This document shows positions 35,186 to 43,461 of a DNA stretch of 64,000 bases, piece after piece. The stretch covers positions 1 through 64,000 of the forward strand of contig JBDZVM010000003.1 in the NCBI GenBank assembly GCA_040255675.1. Reading direction: 5' to 3'. This stretch comes from JBDZVM01 sp040255675 (GTDB lineage Bacteria > Actinomycetota > Actinomycetes > Acidothermales > Acidothermaceae). Numbering within the stretch: the stretch's first letter is position 1; the number at the start of each line of letters is the position of its first letter. The translations under genes were made by a program, and so were the position numbers. Under the pieces are notes generated by a model, which was not told the origin of the DNA, did not search any database, and saw only the letters and a program-made list of their open reading frames with translations.

Positions 35186-35683
35186 ATGCAGGGGATCGGA
35201 GAGTCCGCGACGGGGCAGATAGGAAACACGGCGGGTGCCGTCACTGGTTTCTTCCACGCCGGCATCACCGTCACCGACATGGAGCGATCGCTTCCTTTTT
35301 ATCGCGATGCTTTGGGACTCGAGATCGAATTCGATCGCTTTCTCGACGGGGATTATTTGCGAGACGTACTTGCCTTGCGGTTCGACGGAATCAGGGCGGT
35401 CTACTTTAGGCTTCCCGGAGGCGGCTTCGTCGAACTTCTTGAATACAAAGGCATCGAACGCTCGCCGGCGTCGGGCCGCCCTTGCGACCCTGGCGCGGGC
35501 CACGTGTGTCTCTACGTCGACGACATCGACATCGTCACCAGGCGAGCTTTCGCCCGCGGGTATTCCGCTCGAACGGCCGCACCGGTGGCAATCACGTCAG
35601 GCCCAAATGCGGGTGCCAGAAGTATCTACCTAGTCGACCCTGACGGATATAACGTCGAACTATTTCAGCGACCGGAGCCCTAA
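35186..35683 (+). CDS. VOC-family protein in the sugar-acid cluster
   Basis: 165-residue glyoxalase-fold protein. First module: FFHAGITVTDMERSLPFYRDALGLEIEF. Second module: AGHVCLYVDDIDIVTRRAFARGYSAR, ending in YLVDPDGYNVELFQRPEP. Metal ligands are likely H in FHAG, H in GHVCLY and E in VELFQ. Such enzymes can epimerise, isomerise or hydrolyse C-O and C-C bonds next to a carbonyl; the exact role is unknown. A GGAGGG sequence lies 10 nt before the ATG. It is the first gene after the operator-bearing promoter and probably co-transcribed with the SMP-30 gene 23 bp downstream. Confidence 0.78.
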   Translation: MQGIGESATGQIGNTAGAVTGFFHAGITVTDMERSLPFYRDALGLEIEFDRFLDGDYLRDVLALRFDGIRAVYFRLPGGGFVELLEYKGIERSPASGRPCDPGAGHVCLYVDDIDIVTRRAFARGYSARTAAPVAITSGPNAGARSIYLVDPDGYNVELFQRPEP

Positions 35684-35706
35684 CGGTTACGTGCGGAGGT
35701 AATCCG

Positions 35707-36585
35707 ATGCGAAAGCACATCGAAACGCTGGCGGACGGTCTCGGCCACCCGGAGGGGCCTGATATCTTGCCCGATGGCCGGATCGTCATGGTTGAGACTT
35801 ATCGCAGCCGCATCGTGGCGTGGTCGGCCGCCCGTGGCGTGCACACTTATGCCGATTGCGGAGGTGGGCCGAACGCGTGCCTGCTCGGCTCCGATGGAGC
35901 TGTCTACATCACGCAAAACGGCGGCACCGTCGGGCCATGGAGAGCGGAGAGAATGGTTGCGCCGTCCATCCAACGGGCGTGGCCTGACGGACGGGTCGAC
36001 GAACTCGTAACCGAAATCGACGGCATACGACTTCTCGGGCCCAACGACCTTACGTTCGCTCCTGATGGCTCGCTCTACTTTACCGACCCCGGCGACTACG
36101 ACTCGAACGCGCCGAGCATCGGCCGACTGTTCGCGCTCCGGCCCGACGGCAGCGGCGAACTGGTTGAAGAGATCGGACCCTCGTATCCCAACGGAATCCT
36201 TGCCGAGCCCGATGGTTCGCTCGTCTGGGTGGAGTCTTACCACCGCAACGTCTTTCGAAAGCGACCCGGGGAGCCGTCGGAGAAAATTCATCAGCTGCCG
36301 GAGGGACATGTTCCGGATGGCTTGAAATTGGACGAAGACGGCAACTTGTGGATCACAACATTCAGCTCAGGCGGCGTCGACATCATCGACAGCGCGGGCA
36401 ATCCCATTGACTTCCTGGAGACTGGCGGCGTTCCGTGCAACTGCGTGTTCGACGCCGACACGCTCCTGATCACCGACTTCGGCGACTCCGCTGAACTCAC
36501 CGGGGAAGCCCCGATGGGCGGGCGACTTTGGCGTGTATCGGTGGGAGTCAAGGGCATGCCGCTGTTCCGTGGCGCAATAAGCTAG
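35707..36585 (+). CDS. SMP-30/gluconolactonase/LRE-family lactonase
   Basis: Six-bladed beta-propeller of 292 residues that likely hydrolyses an aldonolactone with a divalent metal. Recognisable segments: GLGHPEGPDILPDGRIVMVE (metal Glu in the first blade), GGGPNACLLGSDGAVYITQNGG (Asn ligand), LLGPNDLTFAPDGSLYFTDPGDY (second Asn), SYPNGILAEPDGSLVWVESYHRNV and VPDGLKLDEDGNLWIT (Asp ligand). It sits between the VOC and SDR genes, which fits the order oxidation to a lactone, then ring opening. Two other predicted lactonases occur in this cluster. Confidence 0.82.
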   Translation: MRKHIETLADGLGHPEGPDILPDGRIVMVETYRSRIVAWSAARGVHTYADCGGGPNACLLGSDGAVYITQNGGTVGPWRAERMVAPSIQRAWPDGRVDELVTEIDGIRLLGPNDLTFAPDGSLYFTDPGDYDSNAPSIGRLFALRPDGSGELVEEIGPSYPNGILAEPDGSLVWVESYHRNVFRKRPGEPSEKIHQLPEGHVPDGLKLDEDGNLWITTFSSGGVDIIDSAGNPIDFLETGGVPCNCVFDADTLLITDFGDSAELTGEAPMGGRLWRVSVGVKGMPLFRGAIS

Positions 36586-36595
36586 GAGTGGCACT

Positions 36596-37330
36596 ATGCA
36601 GACCGCTGTCGTCACGGGAGCCGCAAGTGGTATCGGCGGCGCCGTCGCTCGAAGGCTACTCGCGGAGGGCGTCGGCGTTCTTGCCGTCGATGTTAACGCC
36701 GAAGGCCTCGAAGAAATCAAAAGAGCTGGCGCTACGCCCCTCGTGGCCGACCTCTCGACAAACGGAGGTCGTGACGCGGTTGTAGCCGCGGCCGACGGCG
36801 CGGCGCGGTATTTGGTGAACGCCGCGGGAATCATCGTGCTGAAGCCGATCTTCGATGTCGAGCTCGATGATATTCGTCGAATTTACGCCGTGAATGTCGA
36901 GGCGACCTGGGACCTCACGTCACGGCTGGGACGTGAGATGCCGGCCGGCGGCGCCGTCGTCAACTTGAGCAGTAGCTCGGCCAAGCTCGCAAGCACGACC
37001 GAAGCCGCGGTGTATGCGTCTTCGAAAACCGCGGTGCTTTCCATCACGCGATCCTTCGCGTATGCGCTCGCGCCTCGTAACGTACGTGTCAACGCCGTTT
37101 GCCCGGGAATCATCGACACACCAATGCAAGACCGTGTGCTCGCCGAGGTATCCGCTCAACGTGGCGTCTCGGTTGCCGAACTCAGCAAGGCGCGAAATGC
37201 CACAGTGCCGCTCGGCCGCGCCGCTTCTGCCGAGGAATGCGCGGCTGTGATCTGGTTCCTCCTCTCGAACGAGGCTTCGTATCTCACGGGCCAAGCTGTC
37301 AATGTCACCGGGGGATTGGTCACTTGGTGA
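36596..37330 (+). CDS. SDR-family dehydrogenase A
   Basis: Classical short-chain dehydrogenase of 244 residues: TGAASGIG cofactor loop at 7-14, D in VAVDVN-like strand (VLAVDVNAEG) pointing to NAD, NAAG, catalytic Ser in NLSSSSAKL, and YASSK for Tyr and Lys. PGIIDTPM and the end GQAVNVTGG are typical. I infer it oxidises the imported sugar to its lactone, the step before SMP-30. It is 10 bp after the lactonase stop and 31 bp before the amidohydrolase start, so all four genes form one operon. Confidence 0.85.
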   Translation: MQTAVVTGAASGIGGAVARRLLAEGVGVLAVDVNAEGLEEIKRAGATPLVADLSTNGGRDAVVAAADGAARYLVNAAGIIVLKPIFDVELDDIRRIYAVNVEATWDLTSRLGREMPAGGAVVNLSSSSAKLASTTEAAVYASSKTAVLSITRSFAYALAPRNVRVNAVCPGIIDTPMQDRVLAEVSAQRGVSVAELSKARNATVPLGRAASAEECAAVIWFLLSNEASYLTGQAVNVTGGLVTW

Positions 37331-37361
37331 GGGCGTGACGCAGGGCAAGGGAAGGATAGGG

Positions 37362-38243
37362 ATGGACCGCATACCCTTCATCGACACGCATGTTCACTTC
37401 TGGAACCTCAAGCATCCGCGCTTGACCTACGGGTGGCTCGCACCCGATGCCGTGCATCCAATCCTCGGTGACATTGACGGCATGAAGTCAACTCGTTATG
37501 AGGCGGAGCATTGGTGGGCAGAAGCACGCTTCGCCGCGGCGGCGGGAGTCATCCACGTACAAGCCGCGGTCGGTACGCCCGACCCTGTCGATGAGACTCG
37601 ATGGCTCAGCGCGATGCATGCGCGGACCGGCTACCCGAACGCACTGATCGCCCATGCCGACCTCGGCGAAGCAGGGATCGCCGAGATACTCGATGCTCAC
37701 CAAGAGTCCGAGCTGATGCGCGGCGTTCGCGACTTCAGCATCGAGCCACGGCTCGCGGCGGGCGAGATCAGCCCGGCGTGTGATCGCGGACTCCGCGAGC
37801 TCGCGTCCCGTGGGCTTGTGCTCGATCTCGACTGCGAATGGCCACACATGGCCAACGCGGCCAAGTTGGCAACCGCTCATGATGATCTCGTAATCGTGTT
37901 GGAGCATATAGGCTTCCCGCGGAGCCGAGATCCTGAGTACTTCGCGGCATGGCGAAGCGCGATGACCGTGCTTGCGGGCGCGGCGAATGTCTACTGCAAA
38001 ATATCGGGTCTCGGCATGAAAGACCCGCTGTGGACCGTCGAATCGATCCGTCCGTGGGTGCGCCATTGCGTCGAGGCGTTCGGTCCGGCCCGATGCGTCA
38101 TCGGTACTAACTGGCCGGTCGACCGCCTCTACAGCTCCTACGACGCGATAGCAGATGCGTACCGGACCTGCCTATCCGAGTACAGCCATGCCGAACAGCA
38201 AGAAATACTGGCCGGGAACGCACGAAAGGTCTTCAAGCTTTAG
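37362..38243 (+). CDS. Amidohydrolase-2 family lactonase (L-fuconolactonase-like)
   Basis: TIM-barrel hydrolase of 293 residues from the ATG at 37362 (GGAAGGA just upstream). The metal motif HVH is at 10-12 in FIDTHVHFWN, followed by WLSAMHARTG, LDLDCEWPHM, VLEHIGFPRSR and the late Asp region VIGTNWPVDRLYSSYDA. This FIDTHVHFW...GTNWPV pattern matches sugar-lactone hydrolases (L-fucono-, L-rhamnono-lactonase) of COG3618. It provides a second, structurally unrelated lactonase in the same operon as SMP-30, perhaps for a different ring size or sugar. Confidence 0.82.
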   Translation: MDRIPFIDTHVHFWNLKHPRLTYGWLAPDAVHPILGDIDGMKSTRYEAEHWWAEARFAAAAGVIHVQAAVGTPDPVDETRWLSAMHARTGYPNALIAHADLGEAGIAEILDAHQESELMRGVRDFSIEPRLAAGEISPACDRGLRELASRGLVLDLDCEWPHMANAAKLATAHDDLVIVLEHIGFPRSRDPEYFAAWRSAMTVLAGAANVYCKISGLGMKDPLWTVESIRPWVRHCVEAFGPARCVIGTNWPVDRLYSSYDAIADAYRTCLSEYSHAEQQEILAGNARKVFKL

Positions 38244-38340
38244 CCGACAGGAAGGACTTGCCGCGACGTTACATCCCGCCGCTTCCGCATGGGCGGATAG
38301 GCGGGTAGATCGGCCTGGGCGACGCTTGGAGCGCAACGGT

Positions 38341-38356
38341 CCGGCAACGTTACCGG
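38341..38356 (+). promoter_or_regulatory. Auxiliary LacI-type operator
   Basis: CCGGCAACGTTACCGG, a 16-bp palindrome differing from its own reverse complement at one symmetric pair. No -10 box lies 2 bp before it. It is 142 bp (centre to centre) upstream of the operator at 38483, a distance suited to DNA looping. Confidence 0.72.
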
Positions 38357-38451
38357 TTCTGTTCCGTTTACCTTCACGTTCGATAGCCACGGCGGCCTCC
38401 ACTCAGGCGCTTCGTTACCAAAATGTGTACCTGATAAGGGGTTAGAACCGA

Positions 38452-38498
38452 TTGACAACAACACGTCGCGCTGCAAATATCGCTGGAAACGGTTCCCG
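38452..38498 (+). promoter_or_regulatory. Promoter and weaker LacI-type operator of the ABC transporter operon
   Basis: -35 TTGACA (38452-38457), 17-bp spacer, -10 AAATAT (38475-38480), 2 bp, then CTGGAAACGGTTCCCG (38483-38498), a degenerate version of the palindrome. Identical spacing to the other two promoters supports it. Confidence 0.65.
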
Positions 38499-38520
38499 TT
38501 TGACCCTGGAGGGCATTATC

Positions 38521-39750
38521 GTGAAGTCGTATAGGCGCACCCTCACGCCGGTCGCAATCTCCCTCAGCCTGCTAATCGCCGCCGCGTGTAGCAGTAACGG
38601 GAGCCAGCAGCCGAGTAACACCGGATCTTCAAGCTCGTCATCGACGGAGAGTGGTAACCCGTCGTCGACGGGCAGTAGTAAAGCGATCGACCTCGCGTCT
38701 TTGTCGCAGCAATTGCGCACGGCGGGTTACGACCAGATCGCGGATTCCGTCGACAAGGCGGCTCCCGCGCCGGCGACCCTCAAAGACGGGAGTGAATTCC
38801 ACCTGGCGACGAGCATCGCCGACAAGGTGAAAAAGGGCGACCCGATCAACTACGTATTCTCGTATCAATCAAGCGGAATCGCACTGTTCTCTGATCAGTA
38901 CAAGACCGGCTACGACAAGACGTTGCCGATCGCTAATAGTGCGCTCCCCATGCAAGGTAAGGCGATCGCGCCGTCCGGAGATATCGACATCCAGAAGCAG
39001 ATCTCGCAGATCGAGGCACTGCTGAACACAAACCAGATCGACTGCTTGGCGATCGAGCCTCCAGATTCGAACGCCTTTACTTCGATCACGAACAAGGCAA
39101 TGGCGAAGGGCATCCCTGTGTTCACCGCGGGCGTGACTTCGAACGGCAACGAATTCGCGAACTTCACCCAGGTGCCCATTGAAGAAGGCCACACCGCTGC
39201 CAAGACGGTTTTGGACTGGATGGCGAAGAACGGCAAGACGCTCAAGGTATTCACCACGTCAGGTGGCGACCCGACGTCGTTTTGGGGTCAAGGCCGGATG
39301 AAGGGCTTCGAGGAAGGCATCAAGGAGAAGATTCCTGACGCGAAGTTCATCAACACGGCGTCGAACCCGTTGAACGTCGGCTATGACTCAGGCAAGGCGT
39401 ATGACGCCTACAAGGCCCTGCTTACCGGTCACCCTGACCTGCAATTCATCCTCAACGTCGATATCACGGCGGAGCAGGCTGACCGCGCGATCAAGGATGC
39501 CGGCAAGACAGGGAGCGTCTTTACCGCGGGCTGGAACCTCTCGGGCGGCCAACTCGACGCAATCGAATCCGGCACGCAGGTCGCGGCGTTCGACCAAGCA
39601 TGGTCACAGCAGTCGGGCTACGGCGCGGTCGCGTGCGCGGTATACCTGGCGACCGGCAAGGTGGCGCCGAATACGCAGCACCTCAACCCGGTGACGAAGG
39701 ACAACGCGCAGCAGGCCCGCGATGAGCTGAACAAGGTTTTGAAGAAGTAG
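38521..39750 (+). CDS. ABC transporter substrate-binding lipoprotein, ribose-type (RbsB-like)
   Basis: Periplasm-facing sugar-binding lipoprotein of 409 residues from the GTG at 38521, 7 nt after GGAGGG. The signal peptide ends in the lipobox AAAC with C23, followed by a Ser-rich linker. The mature part has the RbsB-type fold: QIEALLNTNQIDCLAIEPPDSNAF, IPVFTAGVTSNGNEF, TTSGGDPTSFWGQGRMKGFEEGI, and FDQAWSQQSGYGAVACAVYLATG at the hinge. It starts an operon with permease and ATPase genes; a hairpin separates it from the permease. The ligand is probably a sugar or sugar acid. Confidence 0.88.
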   Translation: MKSYRRTLTPVAISLSLLIAAACSSNGSQQPSNTGSSSSSSTESGNPSSTGSSKAIDLASLSQQLRTAGYDQIADSVDKAAPAPATLKDGSEFHLATSIADKVKKGDPINYVFSYQSSGIALFSDQYKTGYDKTLPIANSALPMQGKAIAPSGDIDIQKQISQIEALLNTNQIDCLAIEPPDSNAFTSITNKAMAKGIPVFTAGVTSNGNEFANFTQVPIEEGHTAAKTVLDWMAKNGKTLKVFTTSGGDPTSFWGQGRMKGFEEGIKEKIPDAKFINTASNPLNVGYDSGKAYDAYKALLTGHPDLQFILNVDITAEQADRAIKDAGKTGSVFTAGWNLSGGQLDAIESGTQVAAFDQAWSQQSGYGAVACAVYLATGKVAPNTQHLNPVTKDNAQQARDELNKVLKK

Positions 39751-39756
39751 TACGCC

Positions 39757-39794
39757 AAGGTGGGTCCGGGCGTCGCTGATCCCGGGCCCACCTT
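39757..39794 (+). terminator. Hairpin between the binding-protein and permease genes
   Basis: A 14-bp stem with one G-T pair: AAGGTGGGTCCGGG at 39757-39770 and CCCGGGCCCACCTT at 39781-39794, loop 10 nt, no long T-run. Such intercistronic hairpins act as partial terminators or mRNA stabilisers and raise binding-protein levels relative to the membrane parts. Confidence 0.65.
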
Positions 39795-39824
39795 TCGCTG
39801 AATCGCCCGAGAGGCTATCTGTAG

Positions 39825-40907
39825 ATGGAAACGAGTAGCAGTGCGGTCGCCTCGCCGAAGGCTCCCGGTCCGGGAGGCAGCCCCTGGCACCAGAATGCGT
39901 TCAACCGTGAACGTCTTATGGAGACTCTTCGCGGCGCCGCCCGACTTGGCGGCCTGTTGGCGGCGGTCGCGGTAGTGATGGCGGTTTTCGCCGCGGCGTC
40001 CGGTGGCAAGTTCCTCTATGTCGACAATCTTCTCGGGATGCTCCGTTACATGAGCACCCTCGCGATCGTCGGCTTGGGGCTTACCGTGGTTCTTATCGTG
40101 GGCGAGATTGATCTCTCGTTCGCGAACCTCTACGGCCTGGCAGTCACTGTATTGGCAGTTTCGTGGATGGTTTGGGGATGGCCATTGTGGCTGAGCTTCG
40201 TGTTGACGTTTGCCGTGGCAATCGCGGTGGGGTGCTTCAACGCCTTCTTCACCGCGGTTGTAAAAATCCCTTCATTCATCGCCACTCTTGGCTCCAGCGC
40301 ATTAATCTTTGGTTTTACGTTGCTCATCGGGGACGCCAAGCGCTTCTCGCCGCAATACCCGCCTGACGGCACGCACCTTCCGGCCGGCGAAGTCTCCTTC
40401 TTTAGCGGGCTGGCGAACCAAAAGTTGCCGGGCGACCTACCGATGCAAGTGCTGTGGATGATCGGCGTCGCGATAATCTTCTGGGTCATCATTAGCCGGT
40501 CTATGTTCGGTTTCCGTGTTAAGGCAGTCGGAGGAAACCAGGCAGCGGCTCGGCTCGCAAAACTCCCGGTGGTCAAGTATAAGTTTGCGGCGTTCATCAT
40601 TGTGGCCCTGGCTGCCGCGCTAGCCGGAATACTCGACGTATCGTTCATTGGCTCAGTTCAACCGGACTCCGGCCAAGAGTTGCTCTTCCCGACCTTCGCG
40701 GCTGTCATCATCGGTGGGGCGAGCCTTCAAGGTGGCCGGGGCACGGTCCTCGGCACTCTGAGCGGCGCCCTCTTGCTGGCGGTCATTGCCAACGGACTCG
40801 CGCTCCTCGCCGCGGGAGCCTTCGTTCAGCAGATGTTTATCGGCTCTGTGACAATCGGCGCGGTCGTCTTGGACCTCTTCACCCGCAAATGGAGGAGAGA
40901 CTCGTGA
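39825..40907 (+). CDS. ABC transporter permease, ribose-type (RbsC-like)
   Basis: Integral membrane subunit of 360 residues with about ten hydrophobic segments. Family landmarks: MSTLAIVGLGLTVVLIVGEIDLSFANLYGL (the GxDLS-like motif after the second helix), TAVVKIPSFIATLGSSALIFG, and GGASLQGGRGTVLGTLSGALLLAVIANGLALL. A loop with KRFSPQYPPDGTHLPAGE faces outside. It forms the channel with the RbsA-like ATPase, whose GTG start overlaps this stop in GTGA. Start ATG at 39825; an in-frame ATG at 39921 is an alternative, since the first 32 residues are hydrophilic. Confidence 0.86.
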   Translation: METSSSAVASPKAPGPGGSPWHQNAFNRERLMETLRGAARLGGLLAAVAVVMAVFAAASGGKFLYVDNLLGMLRYMSTLAIVGLGLTVVLIVGEIDLSFANLYGLAVTVLAVSWMVWGWPLWLSFVLTFAVAIAVGCFNAFFTAVVKIPSFIATLGSSALIFGFTLLIGDAKRFSPQYPPDGTHLPAGEVSFFSGLANQKLPGDLPMQVLWMIGVAIIFWVIISRSMFGFRVKAVGGNQAAARLAKLPVVKYKFAAFIIVALAAALAGILDVSFIGSVQPDSGQELLFPTFAAVIIGGASLQGGRGTVLGTLSGALLLAVIANGLALLAAGAFVQQMFIGSVTIGAVVLDLFTRKWRRDS

Positions 40908-42451
40908 CCAATGCCGGTGGCGTCGTGATTCGTGGACTCAGAAAGCGGTTCGGCGACACGGTCGCACTGGACGGACTCGACCTGCAAGCCACGCCGGGGG
41001 AGATCCTTGGTGTAGCGGGGCCAAACGGGGCGGGCAAGAGCACGATGGTGCGGATCCTCGCAGGGGAAGAATCTCCCGACAGCGGGGATATCGAAATCGG
41101 AGGGTCGAGCTGGTCGCACGCGCTCGACGGCCATCGCGTTGCTGTGGTGCACCAGGAGCCTCAACTGTTTCCCAACCTCACGGTCGCGGAGAATATTCAG
41201 GTCGGCCGCGAAAGCATGCGTCGAGGTAGGCCGCGCGCGACCGGCGAAGAGGTAGCGCTGATGCAACAGCTGGACATCGCTGGCGTCAGCGGTGTCCAGC
41301 TGGAGCTCTTGCCACTGGCGGTCCACCAAAAGACCGAGATAGCAAGAGCGCTCAGTCGACGTGCGGATGTTTTCTTGTTCGATGAGCCGAACTCCGCGCT
41401 TACCGAGGACGAATCCGAAGAACTTTTCGAATGGATGCATTCGCTTGCGCGGGCGGGGTCGGTCGTCATCCTCGTATCTCACCGTCTCGGCGAAATGGCA
41501 GCGCATTGCGGACGGGTCTGCGTATTGCGCGACGGTAAGGTGGCGGCGGAGCTTTCAGGTGACACACTACGCGCCGAACAAATCGCTCGAGAACTTGTCG
41601 TTGGTGTGCGGCAGACGGCGGGTGATCCGTCCCGGCGAGTTGCCGCGCGTGAGAACCGCCCGCTCCTTGCCACGCACCGATGGACACATCGAGGTGGCCG
41701 GTTCCACGATATCGATTTCACTGCCGCCGCCGGCGAAATTGTCGCAGTCGTCGGTGTCGAAGGGGCGGGCGGACGTGAGTTGGTCCAGTCGCTCGCTGGC
41801 CTTCAGCGTGCGGACGGCACCATTTCTGTGCGCGGCAAGCATTCCGGCAGGGCCGCAACGTCACACGTGGAATTCGTCGGGGCTGACCGACACGACAGCC
41901 TCTTTACGAATCTAACCGTCGAAGAGAACTTGGTAGTTCGGCAGTACGCGGGAATCGCTGGACGCGGTGGGTGGCTTCGCCGTAAAGCAGCGCGTCAGTT
42001 AGCCCAGGAGGCAAGGGCAAAGTTCGTGGTCAAAACGCAGGACATCGATAGTCCGATTCGATCGCTGAGCGGCGGAAACCAGCAAAAGGTCGCCATCGCG
42101 GCGGCTCTTGCGATCGATCCCACCATCGTGGTTCTCGAGGAGCCGACCCGGGGCGTTGATGTCGGCAGTAAGGCCGAGATATATGGTTTGCTCCGCGACT
42201 TTTCAAAGCGCGATCGTGCCGTCGTCCTGTACTGCACAGAGTTTTCGGAAGTATTCGACGTCGCCGACCGCGCCGTCATCGTTTCATCCGGGCACATTCT
42301 CGACACCGTCGACGTCTGGCGTTTCGCAGATGCCGAATCGTTGGCCGAACACGTTACGGCCCTCACTGTGAGGGAACGCGAGCGAAGTCCCGCCATCCGG
42401 GATGACGGACAGAACCTGTCGCGAGTCACGGACACGAAGGGACAAACATGA
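40904..42451 (+). CDS. Sugar ABC transporter ATP-binding protein, tandem domains (RbsA-like)
   Basis: 515 residues from the GTG at 40904, with GGAGGAGA just upstream. Domain 1 (about 1-230) has Walker A GPNGAGKST and Walker B VFLFDEPNSALT, with the signature modified to LAVHQKTEIARAL. Domain 2 (about 245-500) has a degenerate Walker A GVEGAGGREL but a normal signature LSGGNQQKVAIAAAL and VVLEEPTRGVDVGSKAEIY. This asymmetry is usual for RbsA/XylG/AraG proteins. The open frame upstream (from 40889) is inside the permease gene. The stop overlaps the E1 beta start in ATGA, joining transport and catabolism in one message. Confidence 0.88.
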   Translation: MTNAGGVVIRGLRKRFGDTVALDGLDLQATPGEILGVAGPNGAGKSTMVRILAGEESPDSGDIEIGGSSWSHALDGHRVAVVHQEPQLFPNLTVAENIQVGRESMRRGRPRATGEEVALMQQLDIAGVSGVQLELLPLAVHQKTEIARALSRRADVFLFDEPNSALTEDESEELFEWMHSLARAGSVVILVSHRLGEMAAHCGRVCVLRDGKVAAELSGDTLRAEQIARELVVGVRQTAGDPSRRVAARENRPLLATHRWTHRGGRFHDIDFTAAAGEIVAVVGVEGAGGRELVQSLAGLQRADGTISVRGKHSGRAATSHVEFVGADRHDSLFTNLTVEENLVVRQYAGIAGRGGWLRRKAARQLAQEARAKFVVKTQDIDSPIRSLSGGNQQKVAIAAALAIDPTIVVLEEPTRGVDVGSKAEIYGLLRDFSKRDRAVVLYCTEFSEVFDVADRAVIVSSGHILDTVDVWRFADAESLAEHVTALTVRERERSPAIRDDGQNLSRVTDTKGQT

Positions 42452-43461
42452 AGATGCGCGTGCGGCAAGCGATTGGTGCCGCCTTGGCAGACGAAATGCG
42501 CGCCGATCCGGCTGTGATCCTCATGGGGGAGGACGTCGCCGTCGCAGGCGGGCCGTTCAAGACATCGGACGGGCTGCTCGAAGAGTTCGGACCGTTACGA
42601 GTGCGCGACACGCCGATCTCGGAAATGGGGTTCACCGGAGCCGCGGTGGGCGCCGCGGCGGTCGGCATGCGGCCCGTCGTGGAAATCATGTTTATGGAAT
42701 TCCTCGGCGTCGCGCTCGACATGGTCGTCACTGAGGCGGCGAAATTCCGCTATCTCAGCGGGGGGCGAGTCACCGTGCCGATGGTGGTGCGCGCCTCAGT
42801 GGGCAGTGGGCTTGGCTTTGGCATGCAGCACAGCCAGACGTTGGAGAACTGGGTCGCCGCGACACCTGGTCTGTGCGTCCTCGTCCCGAGCGATGCCCAA
42901 AGCGCCTACAGCCTTACCCGCGCGGCAATCCGGCACAACGGTCCCGTCGTCGTTCTCGAGCCCCGCGCGCTGTACGCGGCGCGCGGCGACGTCGAGGTCG
43001 GAGACGACGCGATCGCGCGGATCGGGCAAGCACGAGTCGCGCGTTCCGGATCCGACGTCACGGTGGTGACGCTCGGCCAGACAACCGGTGTGACCCTCGC
43101 CGCTGTCGAGGCGGCAGGCATCGACGCCGAGGTCATCGACCTAAGCACCCTCGTGCCCTGGGACCGCGCGACGGTCCTCGAGTCGGTTCGGCGCACTGGG
43201 CGGCTCGTCGTCGTCGAGGAAGCTCCCGCGAGCGGGGGCTGGGGGAGCGAGATCGTCGCCACCGTGACGTCGAGCGTTTTCGGTGACCTTAAAGCCGCGC
43301 CATTTCGGATTACCAGCCCAGATATTCCGGTGCCTTACACGCCAGCGCTCGAGGCGCGCTATTTGCCGACGAGCGCCCTCGTCGCCGACCAGTTGACCAG
43401 CTATCTCGCCACCGGGCAGGCGCCCGCGCCGTGGTGGGCTTCCGAGGGAGTGCTCGCATGA
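42448..43461 (+). CDS. 2-oxoacid dehydrogenase E1, beta subunit
   Basis: Thiamine-diphosphate-dependent E1 beta subunit of 337 residues, like acetoin dehydrogenase AcoB or pyruvate dehydrogenase PdhB. It has GEDVAVAGGPFKTSDGLLEEFGPLRVRDTPISEMGFTG (with the Glu of SEMG that activates the cofactor), HSQTLENWVAATPGL (phosphate-binding loop region), EPRALYA, and a C-terminal transketolase fold (VTVVTLGQTTGVTLAAVEAAGIDAEVIDLSTLVPWD). Overlaps of 4 bp join it to the ABC ATPase upstream and E1 alpha downstream. The beta-before-alpha order is the reverse of most such operons. The substrate is inferred to be a 2-oxo acid made by the enolases. Confidence 0.85.
   Translation: MKMRVRQAIGAALADEMRADPAVILMGEDVAVAGGPFKTSDGLLEEFGPLRVRDTPISEMGFTGAAVGAAAVGMRPVVEIMFMEFLGVALDMVVTEAAKFRYLSGGRVTVPMVVRASVGSGLGFGMQHSQTLENWVAATPGLCVLVPSDAQSAYSLTRAAIRHNGPVVVLEPRALYAARGDVEVGDDAIARIGQARVARSGSDVTVVTLGQTTGVTLAAVEAAGIDAEVIDLSTLVPWDRATVLESVRRTGRLVVVEEAPASGGWGSEIVATVTSSVFGDLKAAPFRITSPDIPVPYTPALEARYLPTSALVADQLTSYLATGQAPAPWWASEGVLA

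Noticed and set aside
38452..38520. Upstream start (TTG at 38452) of the sugar-binding protein
   Set aside because: This stretch is the -35 box, -10 box and operator; the GTG at 38521 has a GGAGGG site and begins a proper lipoprotein signal peptide.
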